DNA from: Fibrobacteraceae bacterium
GTDB taxonomy: Bacteria > Fibrobacterota > Fibrobacteria > Fibrobacterales > Fibrobacteraceae
Direction of reading: 5' to 3'
Assembly: GCA_017631885.1 (NCBI GenBank)
Contig: JAGBSH010000009.1
Span: 1 to 64,000, forward strand
Length of the DNA stretch: 64,000 bases
The notes under the pieces are model-generated. The model did not search any database and had not been told where the DNA came from. It saw only the letters and a program-made list of their open reading frames with translations. Below, piece by piece: positions 7,282-15,294 of this stretch. The position numbers were made by a program, and so were the translations under genes. Position 1 is the stretch's first letter. Each line of letters starts with the position of its first letter.

Positions 7282-8306
7282 GAGAACCTCCCGTTCAAAG
7301 CTTTCCGTTTTCTCCCTCGTTCAGAAAGTAAGGCTTCTATTAAAAACAACAATGCAGCCATTGCCAAAAAGATTTGATACCTATCATGATACCCTTCAGC
7401 CTGATCACTTGCATGTTCTTTCTTTTCAAAATTTGCAATTTCTGTTAAAACTTTCTGTAATTGAAACTCTCCTGGTGAAGCATGGAAATAAGCGCCACCA
7501 GAAACTGCTGCTATTTCTTGCAAAGTCCTTTCTTCTAGCCGAGTTGTTACAATATTTCCTTGTCTATCTTTTTTATAACGTTCGCCATCTTTTGCAGATT
7601 GGAGAGGAATCGGAACACCTTCTAAAGAACCAATCCCAATCGTATAAATTTTAATCCCAGCTTCACTAGCTTCTTTTGCCGCAACAACTGCAGAATTTTC
7701 TAATTCTTCTCCATCAGACATCAGAACCATTACAGAAAATTTACCTGCCGTTTTGGCGCTTTTAAAAAGTTTCATACCTTCACGAATAGCACTTTCTAAA
7801 TTTGTCCCTGGCAACAAATACCCTGGTTCAAGTTCCGAAAGCATCATTTGCACAGTTCCATAATCAAGTGTAAGAGGAACAAGAACACGACTTTCTCCAG
7901 CAAAGGCAACAAGCCCCACACGGTCTCCAGTCAAAGAACTCAAAAAAGCAGAAATTTCATGTCTTGAACGCACCAAACGACTTGGTTTCACATCTTCAGC
8001 AAGCATAGAAAGAGAAACATCTTGCAAAAGCACCAAATCAAGACCTTTACGTTCTACATGTTCTACTTTCATTCCCCACTGTGGCCGAGCAAGAGCCACA
8101 AACAAAAATGCAACAGCAAATAAAATCAAAGTCGTTTTAATCAAGCGGCGCCACGGCGAAAGAGATGTTGCAACCTTAGGCAACATGGAAAGCGAAACAA
8201 AACGTGCAGCCAGTTTTTGCCTTCTACGATAAGCAAGCCAAAACAAGCAAGCCAAAAACGGAATCGAAAAAAGACCCCATAAAAAAACAGGTTCAGCAAA
8301 TCTCAT
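7278..8306 (-). CDS. batB: BatB-like vWA membrane protein
   Basis: 342 residues. Two N-terminal membrane segments (about 7-26 and 56-73) are followed by the family motif ARPQW (73-77), then a von Willebrand A domain with a complete metal site: DVSLS at 96-100, the Thr of the LPGTNL loop, and MSDGEE. A last membrane helix lies near the C-terminus. BatA/BatB proteins are inner-membrane vWA proteins that work with a MoxR ATPase. Its own promoter (TTGAAT/TATATT) and GGAG site follow the terminator of the lipoprotein gene, so it starts a second transcript: batB, two TPR genes and the EF-G-like gene. Confidence 0.88.
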   Translation of the reverse strand: MRFAEPVFLWGLFSIPFLACLFWLAYRRRQKLAARFVSLSMLPKVATSLSPWRRLIKTTLILFAVAFLFVALARPQWGMKVEHVERKGLDLVLLQDVSLSMLAEDVKPSRLVRSRHEISAFLSSLTGDRVGLVAFAGESRVLVPLTLDYGTVQMMLSELEPGYLLPGTNLESAIREGMKLFKSAKTAGKFSVMVLMSDGEELENSAVVAAKEASEAGIKIYTIGIGSLEGVPIPLQSAKDGERYKKDRQGNIVTTRLEERTLQEIAAVSGGAYFHASPGEFQLQKVLTEIANFEKKEHASDQAEGYHDRYQIFLAMAALLFLIEALLSERGRKRKALNGRFS

Positions 8307-8330
8307 TCAAATCTCCAAGATTTGAGAACG

Positions 8331-8360
8331 AATATACAATTTTAGATTCACTAAATTCAA
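8331..8360 (-). promoter_or_regulatory. Predicted promoter of batB
   Basis: On the minus strand, TTGAAT (8355-8360), an 18-nt spacer and TATATT (8331-8336), with GGAG before the ATG ending at 8304. It lies directly after the terminator of the upstream lipoprotein gene, so the downstream genes need it. Confidence 0.55.
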
Positions 8361-8380
8361 TGGCTTTTCTTAAAAAATAT

Positions 8381-8402
8381 AAAAAAGGGGAAAGCCTTCC
8401 CC
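8381..8402 (-). terminator. Rho-independent terminator
   Basis: A 6-bp stem GGGGAA/TTCCCC (8387-8402) with loop AGCC, followed on the minus strand by six T residues. It ends transcription of the lipoprotein gene at 8465. Confidence 0.8.
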
Positions 8403-8464
8403 TCGTTCGCACGTTGTTGCTCTCTACCCCTTCTATAGAGCATTCCGACAACGCTTTTAAAAAC

Positions 8465-9280
8465 TTATTCCAAAAGAGTATGCACATATATTTTCAGCAT
8501 TAACTCTGTAAAACAATCTTCATCACCTTCAAATTCTAAATCATAATCGTCAAACTCAAAATATTCATCACTCAAATCATCCACCAGATACTCTTCATAA
8601 GCCTCTTTACAATCTTCTTCATAAACGGCATAACGTTTTTTAAGTGAAAAATCGCAAGCTATTTTATCATAAGACAAAGCCAACTGAAGAACTTCCGAAG
8701 AAAAATCTCGTATTTTCAACAAACCTTTACCATTCAAGAAAGTCAATTCCGAACAATTTTTGTATTTCAAATCATCTATTCCAAATCCATTATCCATTTC
8801 ATCTTCAAGTTCTTCCAACAAATCCTTCGCTAAACAATCCCCTCGATAAATTTCCACATCTTTAAAGCCTTCTTTTTCATCAAACCAAAAAGCATCTATT
8901 ACCACCTCTGAAACATCGCTTTCATCTTTCCAAAGGCCATACGGAAAATTATTCCCTTCATAACGATAAACATCTGAATCATCTTCACCTAACTCCACCA
9001 AACGAGCCGTCTTTTTTAACGGATTATAATTCTTTATAACCAACACTTTTTTAGAAGAAACTGATTCACCTTGTTTTTGCCACACCAAATTTCCAGCCGC
9101 ATTTTCTCTACAAACTGGAAAAATAAGAGTCAAAACAGAATCACTCGAATCATAAACTAATTCACCCTTATCAGCAATTAAATTAGTTTCATTTGCAAGT
9201 CCAGATGTTCCAGAAGAACTCTCTTCAGAACAACCTAAAACTAAAGCAAAAAACAAAAGTAAACATATTTTTCTTTTCAT
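8465..9280 (-). CDS. Lipoprotein, paralogue of the neighbour at 9389
   Basis: 271 residues with lipobox VLGC near residue 17. The mature protein is acidic. It shares a layout with the next lipoprotein upstream: a NLVW segment, an FPYGLWK segment, a Cys-Ser-Glu (NCSEL) block, and a C-terminal DCKEAYEEYL-type block followed by EDCFTELML. The two are clear tandem paralogues of an unrecognised family. It is bounded by terminators on both sides, so it is probably a separate transcript set inside the bat locus between the two vWA genes. Function unknown. Confidence 0.78.
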   Translation of the reverse strand: MKRKICLLLFFALVLGCSEESSSGTSGLANETNLIADKGELVYDSSDSVLTLIFPVCRENAAGNLVWQKQGESVSSKKVLVIKNYNPLKKTARLVELGEDDSDVYRYEGNNFPYGLWKDESDVSEVVIDAFWFDEKEGFKDVEIYRGDCLAKDLLEELEDEMDNGFGIDDLKYKNCSELTFLNGKGLLKIRDFSSEVLQLALSYDKIACDFSLKKRYAVYEEDCKEAYEEYLVDDLSDEYFEFDDYDLEFEGDEDCFTELMLKIYVHTLLE

Positions 9281-9341
9281 AAAATCCTCTCTTTTTAACG
9301 AACATAACCAAAGAAAAAAACTCAGACAAGAGGGATTTTAC

Positions 9342-9368
9342 AAAAAGAGCCGCGAGGATTCGCGGCTC
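9342..9368 (-). terminator. Rho-independent terminator
   Basis: A 9-bp perfect stem GAGCCGCGA/TCGCGGCTC with a 4-nt loop and five T residues on the minus strand, 20 nt past the stop of the lipoprotein at 9389. Confidence 0.9.
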
Positions 9369-9388
9369 CTAAAAACATTAACAAAAAA

Positions 9389-10297
9389 TCATCGAGAAAC
9401 TTTAGTTAAAGACTTGGCAAATTTTACAACCTTTCCTTGTAAAACACCTTCTGACAAAGGAACACCTAAATCTTTATGTAAAGCAAGCATTAATTCTGCA
9501 ATACAATATTCATCTTGATCTAAAACAACAGAATATTCATCGAAATCAAATTCTTCCGCTTCTTTATCTAACAAAAATTCATCATAGGCGGCTTTACAAT
9601 CGCTTTCGCTTTTTGCATAACGAAGAGAATAAGCAATCGGACATCTTTTAGATTTGTAAATCAAACTCAAATTTCCAGAAGATTCTTTCAAACTTTCTAT
9701 TTTCAATGTCACTAAACCATCATACATTGTAGCTTCCGAGCAACTTTTGATTTCTAATTCAGGCATAGGACTCATTGATTCTATTTCTTCATCACCTTCA
9801 AGTTCTGTATCTTCAAGCTCAGATTCTTCTTCAAGACCTTTATAATAATCTTCTAAAAAGCAAGAGCCACTATAAGAAAGCACCATTTGCAATTCTTTTT
9901 TATTTGTTAATTTCATAGCACCTTGCATTACGGCATCTTCACCTTCTTTCCAAAGGCCTAAAGGAAATACAGAACCTTCATAATCAAATTTGCTCCATTC
10001 TTCATCAGAAGCATTTTTTGTAGAAACTATTTTTTTCTTAGAATTAAAACTTACCTGAAGTGTATCACCTTTCTCCTCTTTTTCTTTCCAAACTAAATTC
10101 CCTAAAGTCCCTTCTTTACAAACTGCATTATAAACAACCATCGCAGTATCTTTTTTACCAGCGATATATTCATAAGTTGCTTTATCAAGAACTATTTCAA
10201 ATGAATCATCCATAGCGAAACCCGATGGAGAAGAATCACTATCAGAACATGCTACAAAACACGCCACACCCAAAAAAGAAAGCAAAATCTTTTTCAT
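9389..10297 (-). CDS. Lipoprotein, paralogue of the neighbour at 8465
   Basis: 302 residues with lipobox FVAC near residue 17. It matches the downstream lipoprotein in several blocks (NLVWKEKE, FPLGLWK, SCSEATM, DCKAAYDEFL, EYCIAELML) but has a longer acidic insert around residues 150-170. Four cysteines outside the lipobox are shared in position and may form disulphides. It follows batA by about 41 nt with no visible terminator between, so it probably belongs to the batA transcript. No known family recognised. Confidence 0.78.
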   Translation of the reverse strand: MKKILLSFLGVACFVACSDSDSSPSGFAMDDSFEIVLDKATYEYIAGKKDTAMVVYNAVCKEGTLGNLVWKEKEEKGDTLQVSFNSKKKIVSTKNASDEEWSKFDYEGSVFPLGLWKEGEDAVMQGAMKLTNKKELQMVLSYSGSCFLEDYYKGLEEESELEDTELEGDEEIESMSPMPELEIKSCSEATMYDGLVTLKIESLKESSGNLSLIYKSKRCPIAYSLRYAKSESDCKAAYDEFLLDKEAEEFDFDEYSVVLDQDEYCIAELMLALHKDLGVPLSEGVLQGKVVKFAKSLTKVSR

Positions 10298-10338
10298 AAA
10301 GCCTCCAATTAAATATCCAAAATAAATCTAACAATTAT

Positions 10339-11433
10339 TTAAGGAATACGCACAAATCGAGTATTAGCTAAAAGCAATTCTAGAAAAATCAACAAAGCTC
10401 CAGCCAAAAGCCAAGGGTAAAACAACTCAGCATAACGCGCATACACAACTGTTTCTATTTCTGTTTTTTCTAGCTGGTTAATTTCTTCATAAATTTTTTC
10501 AAGTTCTTTTTTGTTTTCGGCTCGATAAAATTTTCCACCAGTTTTCTCAGCAATTCCTTTCAACACATCTTCATCTACACTTTCTTCTGGCGTAATTTCA
10601 CGTTCCCCCCAAGAAATATCTCCTGTCCAAGGATTCTGCTGAAAAGCCAAAATACTACCACTCTTTTTACCCACTCCAATCGTATAAACTTTCACACCAA
10701 GTGCCTTAGCAACCTCCGCCGCATGAAGCGGCGGCACAAGGCTAGCATTATCACGACCATCAGTTAAAAGCACAACCACTCTAGACTTTGCATCTGACTT
10801 TTCTAACCTCGCTATAGACGTCATCAATCCATCGCCAATTGCAGTCCCACTCCCCGAAGCCGAAGAATCATTAACTGAAAGTAAAATTTCTTGCAAAGAA
10901 CCATAATCAAGAGTCAAAGGACACATCGTAAAAGAACGCGAAGCAAAAACAGAAAGACCTATTCTATCACTTGTTCTTTTTCCAATAAAATCAGAAATCA
11001 CTTTTTTCGCATACCCCAAGCGACTAAAATCCCAAAACTCTCCAGACTTCAAAACCTTTTCTGCATTCATCACGCCAAGTTTCATTCTATCAGCAGGCAT
11101 CAACATATCAAGCGTCATCATAGACCCAGAAACATCAAGTGCAAGCATAATATCCACACCATCAGAAGAAGAATACTCAACTTCTGTCGCATTCTGAGGT
11201 CTTGCAAGAGCAACAATAAAACAGCAAATAGCAAGCAAACGAAGCAAAGGCACTATATGACGAAATTTCACTCTTGCCCCAGACCGCACTTTCTTTGCAA
11301 TCCCTAATGCCGGAAACTTCATTGTACTCTTACGTTTACGCATACGGTAAATGTATTCGGCAACAAGCACAGGCACCAAAGCAAATAAAAACAACGCTTC
11401 AGGATTATGCAAATGATAACCAAAAATATCCAT
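10339..11433 (-). CDS. batA: BatA-like vWA membrane protein
   Basis: 364 residues. N-terminal membrane segments lie at about 12-29 and 59-77, then ARPQ (77-80), then a vWA domain with a canonical metal site DVSGS at 100-104, a GSGTAIGDG loop carrying the metal-binding Thr, and LTDGRDN. A C-terminal membrane helix (FYPWLLAGALLIFLELLL) follows. This architecture is that of BatA in bacterial aerotolerance-type loci. It lies 7 nt after the BatD/DUF4381-like gene. Having both BatA and BatB implies a hetero-oligomeric vWA complex in the inner membrane; this is inference from other systems. Confidence 0.9.
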   Translation of the reverse strand: MDIFGYHLHNPEALFLFALVPVLVAEYIYRMRKRKSTMKFPALGIAKKVRSGARVKFRHIVPLLRLLAICCFIVALARPQNATEVEYSSSDGVDIMLALDVSGSMMTLDMLMPADRMKLGVMNAEKVLKSGEFWDFSRLGYAKKVISDFIGKRTSDRIGLSVFASRSFTMCPLTLDYGSLQEILLSVNDSSASGSGTAIGDGLMTSIARLEKSDAKSRVVVLLTDGRDNASLVPPLHAAEVAKALGVKVYTIGVGKKSGSILAFQQNPWTGDISWGEREITPEESVDEDVLKGIAEKTGGKFYRAENKKELEKIYEEINQLEKTEIETVVYARYAELFYPWLLAGALLIFLELLLANTRFVRIP

Positions 11434-11440
11434 AAACCGC

Positions 11441-12349
11441 TTACCTCTTTTCTCCTGACTTCTTTTCTTCTTCAGGAACAGGCTTTGTTTTTTCTAACAA
11501 TTCAAAAGCAAAATTTTCCCAATGCAAAACTCTATCTTTCTCAAGATTCACCTTTGCAAACTTCACAGGTTCTGTCTCTACCGCAAGAGAAACCACTCCC
11601 ATTTTAAACGCTTCCGGAAGCCCCGCCACGCAAGACATTCTTTGCTTCAATTCAGCAACAGTAGCATCTAAAATATCAACTTTAAATCGTTTTTCAACAT
11701 ACCGGCGAACAATAAAACCTAACTCCATAAAATACTGACCCTGATCAGAATCAGCAATTTTCTTTTCTCGCAAAATAGAAAGAGCAAGCATCGCTTCTTC
11801 ATAAGGCGGTAACACTTTTTCAGTCACATTTCTTTTCAAATACTTCCAAAGGAACACAAACAAAAGAGCCAAAAGAAGCACGCCAAAAGCAATCAACGCA
11901 AACACATACCACGGCGTACCAGGCACAGACACAGGGCCTTCTGCCTCTAAAATATCCACATCAGCTTCAGTCGTTCTTGGCAAAACACGTATAGCCACGG
12001 GGTCAGTCAAAGTCACAACCGTATCAGCTTCAAAAACAACTTGAACTTCTTGTGGCGCTAAAGCAAAATCCCCACTCACAAAAGTATTCAAAACAGCGCT
12101 ATGAATAGTTTTAACCAAACCATCCTTCAATTTCTCTTCAGAAGTTTTCAAATCACGAATTTCAAAACTACCCAGATTCCCGACAAAAGACGGAAGAGTA
12201 ACACCAGCTCCTTCCTTTGTCACCACTTCCACTTTATAATCAAAAACATCTCCAATAAAAACCTGCGATGCACTCACAGAAGCTTTCACACTCACATCTT
12301 GAGAAAAAGCAAAACCTAAAAAAACAAACAGCAAAAACAAAATTCTCAT
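11441..12349 (-). CDS. BatD/DUF4381-like envelope protein
   Basis: 302 residues. A signal peptide (residues 1-16) is followed by a beta-rich periplasmic region (about 18-125, beginning VKASVSASQVFIGDVFDYKV, the usual opening of BatD-type domains), a membrane helix (about 148-168), and a cytoplasmic helical part with a charged tail. The layout fits the DUF4381/BatD group encoded between DUF58 and batA. Its start overlaps the DUF58 stop by 4 nt (ATGA type), which indicates translational coupling. A second protein of similar layout is encoded at the head of the locus. Confidence 0.8.
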   Translation of the reverse strand: MRILFLLFVFLGFAFSQDVSVKASVSASQVFIGDVFDYKVEVVTKEGAGVTLPSFVGNLGSFEIRDLKTSEEKLKDGLVKTIHSAVLNTFVSGDFALAPQEVQVVFEADTVVTLTDPVAIRVLPRTTEADVDILEAEGPVSVPGTPWYVFALIAFGVLLLALLFVFLWKYLKRNVTEKVLPPYEEAMLALSILREKKIADSDQGQYFMELGFIVRRYVEKRFKVDILDATVAELKQRMSCVAGLPEAFKMGVVSLAVETEPVKFAKVNLEKDRVLHWENFAFELLEKTKPVPEEEKKSGEKR

Positions 12350-13233
12350 CTAGCTTCCCTCGCTCTTCTCCTGAAATGTTCAATCAAAGGAGCCGCCGTA
12401 TCCTGAAAATTCTCTTTCACCAAAATACGCACAAAATCAACAGACATTCGAGCAAACCGTTCAGCCACTTCTCTAGCATTTCTTTTCGCTTCACGCATAA
12501 AACTCTCACGAAAATAAGGGTCGCCAGTATCCACCAAAAGTGTCTCTCCCGTTTCAGGGTCTTCTAATTCAACAAGCCCAACAGGAGGCAATTCCGTTTC
12601 TCTCACATCATTCACTGCAACAGCAAGCACATCATGTCTTTTACGCAAAACCTTAAACGCATTATCAAAACCAGAATCCAAAAAATCAGACATCACCACA
12701 ACCACAGAACGCCTAGAAAGAATTTTCCCAGCATACTCAAGAGCCGCTTGCAAATTTGTCCCATGATGTTCTGGTTTAAAATAAAGAATCTCTCTCACAA
12801 GTCGCAAAACATGCTTTCTGCCTTTAGCAGGCGGAATAAAAAGTTCCACTTGATCAGTAAAAATCAAAAGCCCCACTTTATCATTATTCTTAATCGCTGC
12901 AAAAGCAAGCAAAGCCGTAAGTGCAGCCATAGCCTCGCCTTTCATTTGCGAGCCACTCCCAAATTCCGAAGAAGAACTAGCATCCACCATCAAAAGCATT
13001 GAAAGTTCGCGTTCCTCCACAAACTTCTTCACATACGGAGTCCCGGTTCTAGCCGTCACATTCCAATCAATTGAGCGCACATCATCGCCCGGGACATACT
13101 CGCGGACTTCACTAAACTCCATCCCGTTCCCTTTAAAAGAACTATGATACGCTCCGGTCATAACCGCATCGAGCTTTCCTTTCACAGAAAGTTCAATCCG
13201 ACTCACCGTTTTAAAGACTTCTTTTGAAAGCAT
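12346..13233 (-). CDS. DUF58 domain protein (MoxR partner)
   Basis: 295 residues. The family signature spans residues 38-64 (GMEFSEVREYVPGDD, then RSIDWNVTARTG). A degenerate vWA-like fold follows with VDASSSS (83-89) and VVVMSDFLDS. DUF58 proteins are nearly always encoded beside MoxR ATPases and are thought to be their adaptors or targets. No membrane segment is visible, so it is probably cytoplasmic. A 127-bp gap carrying a GC-rich structured repeat separates it from moxR. Confidence 0.9.
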   Translation of the reverse strand: MLSKEVFKTVSRIELSVKGKLDAVMTGAYHSSFKGNGMEFSEVREYVPGDDVRSIDWNVTARTGTPYVKKFVEERELSMLLMVDASSSSEFGSGSQMKGEAMAALTALLAFAAIKNNDKVGLLIFTDQVELFIPPAKGRKHVLRLVREILYFKPEHHGTNLQAALEYAGKILSRRSVVVVMSDFLDSGFDNAFKVLRKRHDVLAVAVNDVRETELPPVGLVELEDPETGETLLVDTGDPYFRESFMREAKRNAREVAERFARMSVDFVRILVKENFQDTAAPLIEHFRRRAREAR

Positions 13234-13250
13234 CTTCTTCTCTTTTCATT

Positions 13251-13349
13251 GGGCGTTGCCGAGTATCTCGGCCGTTCCCCTCTAAGGCTACCCTCTGGTC
13301 GGTGCCTTTGGCACCGGCGCTTACGCGCCGCCTTCCGGGCAACTAACGC
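13251..13349. repeat. GC-rich structured intergenic repeat
   Basis: An unusually GC-rich insert in an AT-rich locus. The ends are partly inverted (GTTGCC near 13255 and GGCAAC near 13338). Inside are two adjacent hairpins, GGTGCCTTTGGCACC and GGCGCTTACGCGCC. No second copy is visible in the window. It resembles a mobile palindromic intergenic element, and it sits inside an operon between moxR and the DUF58 gene. Confidence 0.6.
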
Positions 13350-13360
13350 AAAACATTACC

Positions 13361-14344
13361 TTATGGCACCTCCACAGAATCAAGAATCTTCTGCACAATA
13401 GATTCTGCAGAAATCTCTTCTGCTTCTGCTTCATAGCTAAGCACCAAACGATGTCTCATCACTTCCATCGCAACCGCTTTCACATCTTCTGGCGTTACAT
13501 AAGCTCTACCTTGAATAAACGCATGCGCTTTTGCCGCTTGTGAAAGGCCAATAGAAGCGCGTGGAGAAGCACCGACTTCAATAAAACCAATCAATTCCGC
13601 TTTCTTAATACTTGCCGGGTCGCGTGTAGCTAACACAAGATTCACAATATATTCTCTAACACGTTCATCAATATAAACATCACGCACAAGAGAACGGGCA
13701 GTTAAAATTTCTTCTTTCGAAACCACTTGAGCAGGAGTCCTCAAACCACTTCCACTAACCGCTTCAAGAATACGCATTTCATCTAATTTACCGGGGTAAC
13801 CCACTTTCACCTTCAGCAAAAATCTATCCACTTGTGCTTCTGGCAAAGGATATGTTCCTTCTTGTTCAATCGGGTTTTGAGTAGCAAGCACCAAAAACGG
13901 TTCATCTAACTTAAAAGACTCATCGCCAATAGTAATTGTTCTTTCTTGCATCGCTTCAAGCAAAGCACTCTGCACTTTTGAAGGAGCGCGGTTAATTTCA
14001 TCAGCTAAAATCAAATTCGCAAAAAGAGGACCTTTTCGCGTTTCAAAACGCGCTTCCTTTGCATTATAAATAGTTGTCCCCAAAAGGTCAGCCGGGAGTA
14101 AATCTGGAGTAAACTGAATCCTTTTAAAATCCAGTTTACAAGCATCCGCAAAAGCTTTCACCGCTGTCGTTTTTGCAAGTCCAGGCAAACCTTCTAGCAA
14201 CACATGGCCACCAGCAAGAATACCAGTTAAAATACTTTCCACCATTGGTTTTTGACCAATAACAGTCCCTTCAACTTCTCGAAGCAAATTAGCGCAAAAA
14301 ACGCTTTTATCTTTAATCTTTTCAGAAAGTTCTTGAATATCCAT
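13361..14344 (-). CDS. moxR: MoxR family AAA+ ATPase
   Basis: 327 residues. Walker A GLPGLAKTT (52-60), Walker B LILADE (111-116) followed by INRAPSKVQSALLEAMQE, and the sensor region LATQNPIEQEGTYPLPEAQVDRF-type sequence are all present. MoxR proteins are ring-forming cytoplasmic ATPases that act as chaperones on vWA-domain partners. Downstream are DUF58, BatD-like, BatA and BatB, the usual partners. It lies 11 nt after the first bat gene, so it is co-transcribed with it. Confidence 0.94.
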   Translation of the reverse strand: MDIQELSEKIKDKSVFCANLLREVEGTVIGQKPMVESILTGILAGGHVLLEGLPGLAKTTAVKAFADACKLDFKRIQFTPDLLPADLLGTTIYNAKEARFETRKGPLFANLILADEINRAPSKVQSALLEAMQERTITIGDESFKLDEPFLVLATQNPIEQEGTYPLPEAQVDRFLLKVKVGYPGKLDEMRILEAVSGSGLRTPAQVVSKEEILTARSLVRDVYIDERVREYIVNLVLATRDPASIKKAELIGFIEVGASPRASIGLSQAAKAHAFIQGRAYVTPEDVKAVAMEVMRHRLVLSYEAEAEEISAESIVQKILDSVEVP

Positions 14345-14355
14345 AGAATCTCCCT

Positions 14356-15186
14356 TTAATTATCCTCTACTTGTTTTAAATCTTCTTCTAAATTCATCAA
14401 AGCAACAGCAGTTTTCCATATTTCTCTGAGCTCAAAAACATCTCTTTTAGTGCCACCATAACGTGCTTCGTCAAAAAGCTTTACCCAAAAATCTCCATCA
14501 GAAATCTTTTTCAAACGAACCGCTTTCACAAAACTCGTTTCACCCACACGCAACTTAGAAAAATTATCAAACACTAGTTCAAGATTTTGCAGCCATTCTC
14601 GGCTATCAGCAACAGAAACTCTTGCTTTCAAAACAAGCATATCATTTATAATAACATCTTTTAATTCATTATGCTTTTGTAGCAAAACCCGCTTTTTAAC
14701 TTGTTTCTTCTTTTTCAAAAAAGCAACTAATACAATAGCAACCGCACAAAACAAGCCGCCCAAAAAAGGCAACGGATTCAAAGGCGATTCTACATAAAAT
14801 GAATAAGGTTCTGATTGAATAACCAAAGGCAAAGAATCACCTTGTGGAATAGCAAAAGAAAGTTTAGGAAGAGATAAATTTCCAGTATCATTCACAGAAA
14901 GTGTATAAACAAACTCTACTTTTGAAATAGTTTTCCCTTGTGAAATTTCTCTTGAAGACACCTGTTTAACACCCTCTTGAGAAATCCCTTTCGCATTTAC
15001 AGAACTCTGAGCAATAACAGGCAAAACAACAGGAGCATCAACAGAAAGAGCAACTGTATAAGTCAAAGTATCCCCTACAGAAACATTTTCGCTAGACAAA
15101 AATGCATTCACAGAAATTTCTGGAACATTAGAAAGCTCTTGCAAATCTGCTTTCAAAGAATCGCTATATGTAGAATCAGAATACAT
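14356..15186 (-). CDS. BatD-like membrane protein, first gene of bat locus
   Basis: 276 residues from the chosen ATG at 15186. A beta-rich N-terminal domain (about residues 22-115; SVGDTLTYTVALSV is BatD-like) is followed by a membrane helix (about 140-157), Lys-rich positive residues, then a cytoplasmic helical domain. The open frame continues upstream to a TTG at 15267, but that codon lies inside the terminator of the cellulase gene and has no ribosome binding site. The ATG at 15186 has no signal peptide and no Shine-Dalgarno, but sits 7 nt after a TATATT box with TTGTCT at the right distance, so a leaderless start is likely. The upstream hydrophobic residues leave some doubt about the true N-terminus. 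Confidence 0.72.
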   Translation of the reverse strand: MYSDSTYSDSLKADLQELSNVPEISVNAFLSSENVSVGDTLTYTVALSVDAPVVLPVIAQSSVNAKGISQEGVKQVSSREISQGKTISKVEFVYTLSVNDTGNLSLPKLSFAIPQGDSLPLVIQSEPYSFYVESPLNPLPFLGGLFCAVAIVLVAFLKKKKQVKKRVLLQKHNELKDVIINDMLVLKARVSVADSREWLQNLELVFDNFSKLRVGETSFVKAVRLKKISDGDFWVKLFDEARYGGTKRDVFELREIWKTAVALMNLEEDLKQVEDN

Positions 15187-15193
15187 CAGTTGG

Positions 15194-15223
15194 AATATAT
15201 AAAAAAAGAAATTTCCAAGACAA
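15194..15223 (-). promoter_or_regulatory. Predicted promoter of bat locus, near-leaderless
   Basis: On the minus strand, TTGTCT (15218-15223), an 18-nt spacer and TATATT (15194-15199). Only 7 nt separate the box from the ATG, leaving no room for a Shine-Dalgarno. The same geometry occurs at lpxA. Confidence 0.5.
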
Positions 15224-15250
15224 ACCCAAAATACACTTTCACAATAAAAA

Positions 15251-15278
15251 AACGCCTTGTAAAACAAGGCGTTTTTTT
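15251..15278 (-). terminator. Rho-independent terminator of GH8 gene
   Basis: A stem AACGCCTTGT/ACAAGGCGTT with a short loop. A-runs flank one side and T-runs the other, so it can act in both directions. It follows the cellulase stop by about 17 nt on the minus strand. Confidence 0.88.
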
Positions 15279-15294
15279 ATCAATTTAAAGAAAC

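Noticed and set aside
15187-15267. TTG start giving a longer first bat protein
   Set aside because: The codon is inside the upstream terminator, with no Shine-Dalgarno; the ATG at 15186 has a promoter at good distance. Not fully excluded because the region is hydrophobic.
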